A stretch of 64,000 bases of DNA from Hanleya hanleyi (lineage: Eukaryota; Mollusca; Polyplacophora; Lepidopleurida; Hanleyidae): NCBI GenBank assembly GCA_036873755.1, contig JAVTVY010018954.1, positions 1 to 64,000 of the forward strand, written 5' to 3'. Position numbers and translations under genes: made by a program. Numbering within the stretch: position 1 is the stretch's first letter; every line of letters starts with the position of its first letter. Under the pieces are notes generated by a model that had not been told where the DNA came from, ran no database searches, and saw only the letters and a list, made by a program, of their open reading frames with translations. Below, in pieces: positions 24,801 to 33,800 of this stretch.

Positions 24801-27800
24801 TTTAGAGAGCGGGATCGTCGTTACCTGGGTAATGTCCGCTGCTATTTTGGAAAATGCGCCTCCGCAGCACGCTTTGATTATATATTGTATGGATGACACT
24901 GCATTCTATGCAGCGCGCGATACTCATATTTGTGAATCTAGTATTTAACATAGCTATGGTTAGGGAGGGGAAGGGAGATGCTATGAATCTTAGCTAAGAT
25001 ACAGAGTGAACATACCTGCATTATGGAGGATGGCTCAGAAGAGCAATCTTTACATAAGGCCTGGCACTCAATTTGTCTTTCAACTTCTCAATATGGGTAT
25101 AAATGTTCTTAGTGAAACGATCTTTTTCTTTTTTTGCAGTTTTGAAATTATTCGCTCTTCTGACGCTCTCCAACATCATCGATGACAATGACAACCATTT
25201 GCTGCTAGCGGACGATGCTATTTTTGACTTCTTCTTGGATGCACTAAAAGTTGCTTTGGCTAAAACAGGGGAGATAACAAATGCATTCCTACCAACAGAA
25301 CTACTGAATGGTTTGTTCGCCCTCGCGAGGGCGGACGAGAACAAGGCAGTTCTGTCGAAGAAAGGTGTAATACCGCTTCTGAAGAAAGTTCTACAGACGG
25401 GAAGCATCGAGGAACAGAAGTCCACCATCAAACTTATCTGGCAGCTCGGGTTTAACACAGACAGCAAACAAATGCTGCAGGTACAAGAATGAATATTCCT
25501 GCGAAGTAGGCTCTCATTTGCAAATTGTCCGGTAATGAGTGAGTGAGTGACCGAGTCAGTCAGTCCATCCGAATCCTTTCGTCGGCAAAATAAGGAGAAC
25601 CGTTGACATTAGAACCTTGATTTTTAGCATGAAGGTGCATTAGGGGACTGTTACCAGCAAGTTAAATCACTGCTGATTCTGACTTTGGCAGTGCCCATCT
25701 TAATATCGGCAGGATTTCAACTGGTGGGGGGAGGGGGTCCCAAGAGTTCAGTTCGCGTCGGAGTCCTAATGCCTACCTTACTTCGTAGGTCCTGTGACGT
25801 TAGTCACACTGCCATGTGACAATTCCCTTCCCATATAATACAGGTAAAACTCGTACGGTAACATCGTCTGGGACATGTCATCCCACACACGTATGTCGGA
25901 TGAGCGCGTGCGAAGCAGGTGGCCAGTCGCTTTGCTTGACACGTGCTGCAGGCATGATGCGCTCAACCAACGTTCAACAACTTGGCGTGTCGTTGATATT
26001 TTTAATAGAAAACTGATTAAAGTAATGATTTGAATTATATGAGAAAAAGAATCCCTCGCCTCGGCGGTTCGGTTGGCATGTATTTTCCATCTCTATAAAC
26101 GTGTTTCAATGCAAGAATATAGGTGGTCAGCGTGTAGATCTCTGATTGCTTTTCATGCTACAAACGAGGAAATATATCCGGAGCCAATTGTCGATTTCAT
26201 ACAAGGTCCAAATCGGAGACTACATGAAATGGTCAGACTTTAGAATTGATGATTTCTGTCGAACGAGAAAGTTCTTTCTGTTTGTTTATTTCTTTCTAGA
26301 CCGACATTAAATTTGAAATAAATTGTTGCCTGCGTCCAAGAATTCAAAGCGTTCAATACCACAATATGGAAGAAATGTTCGTCTCTCACATCTGCATAGT
26401 CCAGGCTAAATTATAGCATAGTAAACAGACAATCATATACCTGGGTACTCAATGGACCCATCGTACAGTATAATGGAGCACATAGTAGAGGATAATGGGG
26501 GTTTGTGTTGATTTAAAAAGTGACATCTACCCAAACCCAAGTCGAACACTACAGGTGTTGCCTTGGTTGAACATAACACATTTTCTGATCAGAATACGGC
26601 TTGGTGAAAAATATAAATATTCCATGGTCCATATTAGGAGAAGTAACATTCAAATTTGATTGGCTATTCAAATGAAATGAACATTGTCCATTTGAAAAAA
26701 AATACAACCACCACTTACCCTATTTGGAAATCACACAGACATCAAAGATGATCATACTTGGATGGGTGACCGGATGCTGTACTGGCAGGGCTGATCAGTG
26801 TCCAGGATAAATAGGAACTGCGAGCACTCTCGTGTTCTGGCACATGTCATCCTCGCGAGCCAGTGTATCGATCGAGATCTATTGGAATCGATACACTGGC
26901 TTGGTTAGTTACCCATACGAGTTCTGGATATAAATAGATGAAGGGGTTTCCCCTGAATCAACCCAATCAGTGGACGCGCTAAGCTGGTTGATTAGGCCAA
27001 TCCGCTGTGAGGTTTCAATTTCATCGCGGGCCGAACTGCTTTGATGTCAAGCGGAAATCAACATCGGAAGTCAAAGCAAAAACCGCAGGCTGGGGATACC
27101 GACATGCTAATTCAAAACAAGTGCGGGGGGATGAAATGTACGAGATTGTATAATCGACTCAAGAACTCATTCGAATCATCAAAAAAGTCCAGGTAAACCC
27201 TCTACGAGGATTTAGGATTTACCTGGACTTGTGAAGATGGCACATGTAGGCACCGTCGTGATATGACTGAAACAAGGTTGAAAACGACGTTAAACCCTAC
27301 TACTCACTCATTCACTCACTCACTCAAAGATGATCCTCGCTGCACGGTGTTGGTAAGCTCATATCTTGATTGGCTATATGACATCACGTGCGTTTACGGT
27401 TTGAACAATTTACCCCATTCATTAGGTCACGGTGAATGACGGAACGTTAGTGTAGTATTTAACTTGAAATGTGAAGATGAAAAAGTGATTGAATTTGCTC
27501 AAGTCTAATCATGGTTTTAACATTAACCCGTTTGCCCTGTTTCGATAGGAGGAGAGTGGGTTGCTGGAAGCATTGAATAACATGCTGGAAACCAGTGAAA
27601 ACGACGAACTGCGTCACTTGACGCTGGGTGCACTCTGGGTATTGGAGAAGCAGCCAATGTGCAAACCTAACACTGAAGGTACGGTACCGACAGTATTGTT
27701 TCCAGAAACCATAAAATGAACATGGCTCAACTCGAAATGTACATGATCTTTAATTACTCTCTAAAATAATTAGATTATTGGATTGAAAATATTCAATCTA

Positions 27801-30800
27801 ATAGATTGAAAACGACAAAATGAATCTGTTGTGGACAGAAAATTCAGTGTACTAGATTGAAATTTTCAATCTATTAGATGGAATATTCAATCTAATAGAT
27901 TGGTCACCGATTCTAATCTGATAGATTGAATTTTCAATCTAATTATTTCAGAGAGTACCAATTGAATACCATAACGGCAACAGTATTTTCGTTATTTTGG
28001 GATAACACTATCTTAGAATAGCACAAATTCTAGTGCTGAAAATTTGGTCGAGTCCCGTGCGGAATTCGAACCAGCGACCCCAGAGTCAGGCACCTAATCG
28101 CCAGCACTGTTTGTCGGCGATCTAAACCACTCGGCCAACGGGCCTCCCACAAAATAGGAGGTAGCAGACCGGTAGTCTTGAAAGCGAACATACAGTACCT
28201 CTCTGATGATCGTAATGACACAGCTCCCAAAGCTGAATAGATATGTTTTTTTATCATTTAGAAAGTGATCGTATAACAGTATTTTCGTTATTTTGGGATA
28301 ACACTATCTTAGAATAGCACAAATTCATAGAATAGCACAAATAGCACAAATAGCACCATAACGGTAGATATTATCGTAGAAAATATTACAATATTGTGAT
28401 ATTATCATTAAAATTTTATATGACCAGGTTTCATTAATGTTGAATATCAAATAACTGGCATAGTCTCTTTGAAATAATTTCATGTTTGTAATGATCTTGA
28501 GTTAATCAATGGCAAAATGTGCTTCAAACGTTGACAAAATCTTTAGCCGACAAGATAGATTTCGACTGACAGCATCGCCAAAACAACTGAATTTTCGAAG
28601 TTTTAATTCCAGATAGAGATGGACTAATCGTTTCTTGTACCTTCGTATCTTCCCTCACTGTATACCTCACAGGAAAAGCAGCCAAGAAAACTGACGAGTC
28701 GGTACATGTCGAAACTACTCCCACATCTGAAGAACAGAGCACCGAGTCGGCAAATAAGGAGTCCATTCCAACATCTGAAAAACAAAATACTGAAGTAGCA
28801 AACATAGATATTATTCCTACGTGCGAAAAGGAAAAAGACGAAGACGAAGCAATGACAGAATATGTTATGCTCAGTTACAATTGGGATGACCAGAGAACCG
28901 TTCTAAAGGTAATTATTTAGTCGTTTTAAGGTAAGGCGGTCAGTTAACTTGTTGCTGAGTATTCTGTCCACCGTGGATGGGCGATGCTCATGTTTGTCTT
29001 CTATTTTGCAAAATGACAAATTTATCCCATCTTGAGGACAGTCCACCTCGAGATTTGGCAAATCCTCTTCCCCAAAAATCACAAATATTCGAAAACGACT
29101 GCTACCGAATCACAAACATTCGAAAACGACTGCTACCGAATCACAAACATTCGAAAACGACTGCTACCGAATCGCAAACAGTCGAAACGAGTGCTACCGA
29201 ATCACAAACATTAGAAAACGACTGCTACCGAATCACAAACATTCGAAAACGATTGCTACCGAATCACAAACATTCGAAAACGACTGCTACCGAATCACAA
29301 ACATTCGAAAACGACTGCTACCGAACCTCAAATCAAGTACTAAAGACACTTTTGGATTCTGAGAACAATATGTTATACTATTACAGGCATGACTGTATGT
29401 TGCCATGGATTTGGGGAGAAGGCTTCGTGAACAACACGCTGTTATGTAGAATTATGTGATCTTATTTCGGCGCCAAAATCTCACGAAAATAGTTCAGTTC
29501 TTTTATTTATAGTGCCAGGCACACCAATAACAAGGAAATACAGAGCGAGTAAAAAACAAAACAAAAATGTTCACCTGTGATGTGTTTTATTCATCTAAAG
29601 TTATAAATTTATTGTGTATGTGAATTAAACAAATAAAAGGGTATTTCATCCCTGCACTATATATAAATATATGGCTGTGTCACATCAAAAGTGTCTTTAT
29701 CTTACACAAAGCACCCCTTTCTTCACTGCGAAAAATATTGTGTTGTTTTAACACAATTTTGTGCTAAAATGGCTTCAACACAAAATGTTTTGTGTTGAAA
29801 TAAACATGGTTTTGTTTTAAACTCAATATATCAACACAAAATTGTGTCGAGTTCAATACAAATTAGTGTTGATTCTTACACAATTTGTGTTATTTTCAGC
29901 ACAATTCTGGTGCTAAAATGGCTTCAACACAATTTTTTTCGCAGTGTTGTGCGTAGTCATCCTTACGATATGTATAAATAGTGCTTAAAAGGTGGACATT
30001 TTTTTGGACTCGCCCTGTACACAACAGTTATACGTTTAAATTCCATCCCACATGGAATATCGACCACGTATTGAGAACAGTATCTTCCTTCGCTTACAAT
30101 ATGCGCTGATTTTGTAAAATGACTAATGTAGCTCTGGCCCGATTCTCAAATAAATACTTCAACTTATTATCAGCAGGAGAATGTTTCGGAAATTCAATAC
30201 CACCCTGTAATACTTGCCTTTCGCTTTCATAAAATTTACAAAAGAAAATGAAATGAGTTTCATCCAGAATTAATCATGGTTATAATTCCTATATTTTCGA
30301 TGAATCACAAAAAAAAAAAAAAAAAAAATAATAATAAAAAGGTAAGAAAATAAAATAAACAAAAACTTAGCAGTAAAAAAAACAAAGGGCACTAACACTA
30401 ATCGATTTTCGACCTGCCCCTCCCCCCCCCCACGACGTGACCCTGCATGTGATCACGTAATGCATGAGCATGGCATTGAGTTCGATTATTCTGAAATGTA
30501 TACTTTACTATTTCAGATTCGAGATTATCTGAAAGCAGATGGTTACAACGTATGGATGGACGTTGACAATCTGGAGGGATCTACGTTGGAAGCTATGGCC
30601 CAGGCTGTTGAAAATGCTTCCGTTGTTCTTCTGTGTATCTCAGAAAGTTACAAAGAGAGTCTCTCATGCAGAACTGGTAAGTGGTATTTGAAAGAACACC
30701 TTATGATATAGCAGTTTTTATTGCTGCAAAGCGAGGTTAGAACAAATTAAGGAATGGTAGGTTGCGCATCAATCTAATTAAAATTAAATCATTTCTGTTC

Positions 30801-33800
30801 GCCATTTTGATTTATCGCTGTAGCATCTAACCGGTTTGCATTAACGTGAGCCTTGCCCAATCCCGGTATGTCATCATAGTACCTTGAAAGGCACATCATG
30901 GTAGGGGCTTTATGGTTGGCTCAGCCGAATCAGACCCCAAACTGATGGGATATCCTTTGATGATGCCACGGTCTAGCCAGATTGGCGCCGTAATGCGGGG
31001 TAGATATATGGACTGGTAGACATATGGTAGAAGAGATAATGTTATATTTTGACGCGCTCGTAATAAGCAAGACAGAATATGAATAATTTGAATGGTATAT
31101 CTATCTGTGAACCGCTTAACGCATGGATAAGCCGTCGTTCGCTAACGTATTTTGGGCCATTTGTGTAGAAAATCCAGTTGACAGATAATGGTAATATGGG
31201 TTTACCAAAGTAGACCAGCTTGTAGAAGATTATTATCATATGTATATGTTTTTGTAATGTTTCAGAGGCGGAGTATGCTTCCAAATTGGGGAAAGACATG
31301 GTGCCGCTACAGCTGGAAGCTGGGTATCGGCCCGATGGTTGGTTAGGAAAGATGGTTGGATCTAAGGGTGAAATTTCTTTGACCCCGACCTGTTCATTCG
31401 AGGATAACATGAAAGAAGTGATAGCCGAGTTGGGGGAGCGTGGCAAAACGGTAAGTGCATGCAGGCTTCCAGAAAGTATTTCAAGGCAAATTTATTTTCT
31501 TTTATATGAAGCCGGAAGTAATTTCGCGGAAACTGACTTTGATAAAGGCCTGGAAATGTTATGGATTTCATTGTGAAAAAGCTAGTAAACGATTTTAGTT
31601 AGAGGGTTTCCCTTGCATTCTGTTAGTATTTGGCAACCAGATAGTCTAATTGGTGAATTGCAGAACTCATAAATGATATGCAGTGTCGCGTGCAGTTCAA
31701 TAAGACCTTGTTCACTAAAGCTCTATCTTTTTTAAATAAGAACTGTTCGCAAACCAGTGGACAACATTTCACACTGGGGCTTAGATCAATTGAAGTTTTC
31801 TTGCATTCGTAATTTCCTGTATCATGTGACCCTGATGAAAAAATATCAAGCCAATGATCTCATTCGATATTTCTAACCGATTCACATATCTCATTGTTCC
31901 CCACTGATATTTTTGCATTTATCAAACTTAGCCTTTTTATGTTAAACACTGTTGTGAGATAAGACTTGTATTTTCTTCACTCTCTAAGAAAACGGATGCG
32001 GATTCACCAGACCGATGCGACGCTTTTGAAATAAGAAAGTGGACGAAGAAGGATATTGCCAAATGGTTAAGAGAACACGAATTGTACACGTGAGTATACT
32101 CCTCTTGTCAACATTAGAAACTGTTGGACTTGTACTCACTGAAATAATTAAATTGAAATTAGTGACCAAACTATTCCGATTGAAAATCAATCAATTATAT
32201 TGAGTATTTCAGATTAGACTCTATTAGATTGATTTTTCAGTCTACAAGATTCTTTCTGTCCTTTTTCAATCTAATAGATAATTTCAATCGCACCGAAAGA
32301 AAATTGGAATTAAGATCAAGATCTAATCCCCACAGATTAAAATGTCAATCTCTCTGTTCGAATGAAATTATTTTCAATCTATTAGATTGAAGAATATCCG
32401 CGTCCATAATCCGAGGACCTATTCCATATTCCATATAACAGCATTACCACCAAATTCAAAAACATAATCATAGGCTAGTTTCCTGCAAGAGAGAAGCGGT
32501 CAACAGTTTTCAATGATACCGGCAAGACATGATGTTCTAAAGATATCAAATCCGTATCACTGATCAATATTCTTAATCCATAGGATATTCGTTGTAAAGT
32601 AGTCATCTAGAGAATGTTGTATCTCAGTCACGCTTTGATTGTGACTGTTTATATGAGCACCATGAGGATCTTGAAGTACAGGGGTTCATACGGCCCCTGG
32701 CCCCGGGTTAAGCGGAATTAGACACAAGTTACGAAACGTACAGCCATAGATCTTGCACGCTACGCTCGTATTTTGCTATCAGCATGCGATATGTATCGCC
32801 AAATTTGAGAAACTTTAAGTGAGGCGCTTGATGGTACAGCCCTGCTTTATAAGTTTCTGCAACAATGTTTTGTGACGTTGATTAAAATCGTCACACAAGA
32901 TCTAGTGAATGTATGGCAAATGAGAGTGTTGGATTCTGTGAACTCTGTGATTGGCTGGTTGTTCTTTCTCTACAAGCCAATGAAAATATCGGATTTCTTT
33001 TTTGAAAATTTTAATTCACCAGTGAGTTGTTTCAATACTGGAATTTATATCCCTTAATACACAGTAAAATGATGATAATTATCACCAAAAAAAGATGAGG
33101 ACAACCTCACCATTAAATGATGATCAATTAGAACCATCGCCACATTCCACCATCCCAATTATATGGTGATGGCCATTATCATTTGCTGACGATGACCTGG
33201 GATCTAGTCATTGCTCGCTGTGATGGTGAGGACCAGGCCCCATCGTCAATAAACGACGATGACCTGAAATCTTCAATCATTGCTGTTTGCCATTTATTGG
33301 TGATGACCAGGCGCCATCGCCAATAAATGGCGATTAGCTAAAATCTACACTCATTGCTCCTCATCATTTATTGGAGATGACCAGTCCCATCGTCAGTAAA
33401 TGGCGTCGAGATGACCTCATCACCATTTGTCCTCGCCAATAAATTCCGAGGACAGGGCCTCGTCACCGACAAATGGCGGTCGCCATTTTTCTGAGTACAT
33501 CGGTGTTACTATAACAATCCATTCTCTATACACGACGACTAACCAAACGTCGGTTATATTCATAGCTTATTTCATAAGCCACCGTCACATTTCTTATTTG
33601 TTGTACCATTGAAATAGGGACAAATTATGTTCTGTAACACACCTTTTGCCGCTTGAATTCAACTGGAAACGAAACCTACCATTCTTTTATTATCTGGCGC
33701 CAAGAATCAAAGACTCATTGCTGGTCGCACCACGAATTAGTGCTGCTATTTCGTATCGAGAGGAAGCTCCGTGAGTGATTTGCGAAATTTAAGATCAATC

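Noticed and set aside
25778..26016. Opposing 62- and 66-codon open frames in intron 3
   Set aside because: They overlap the end of a dispersed element and have no domain or splice context.
28050..28145. A functional tRNA-Leu/Ser gene on the minus strand
   Set aside because: The anticodon loop is about 13 bases instead of 7 and the T stem has mismatches. The sequence sits at the end of a flanked insert, so a tRNA-derived retroposon is more likely.
29085..29335. Regular 31 bp direct repeats resembling a CRISPR array
   Set aside because: The repeats are head to tail without variable spacers, in a eukaryotic intron. It is a minisatellite.
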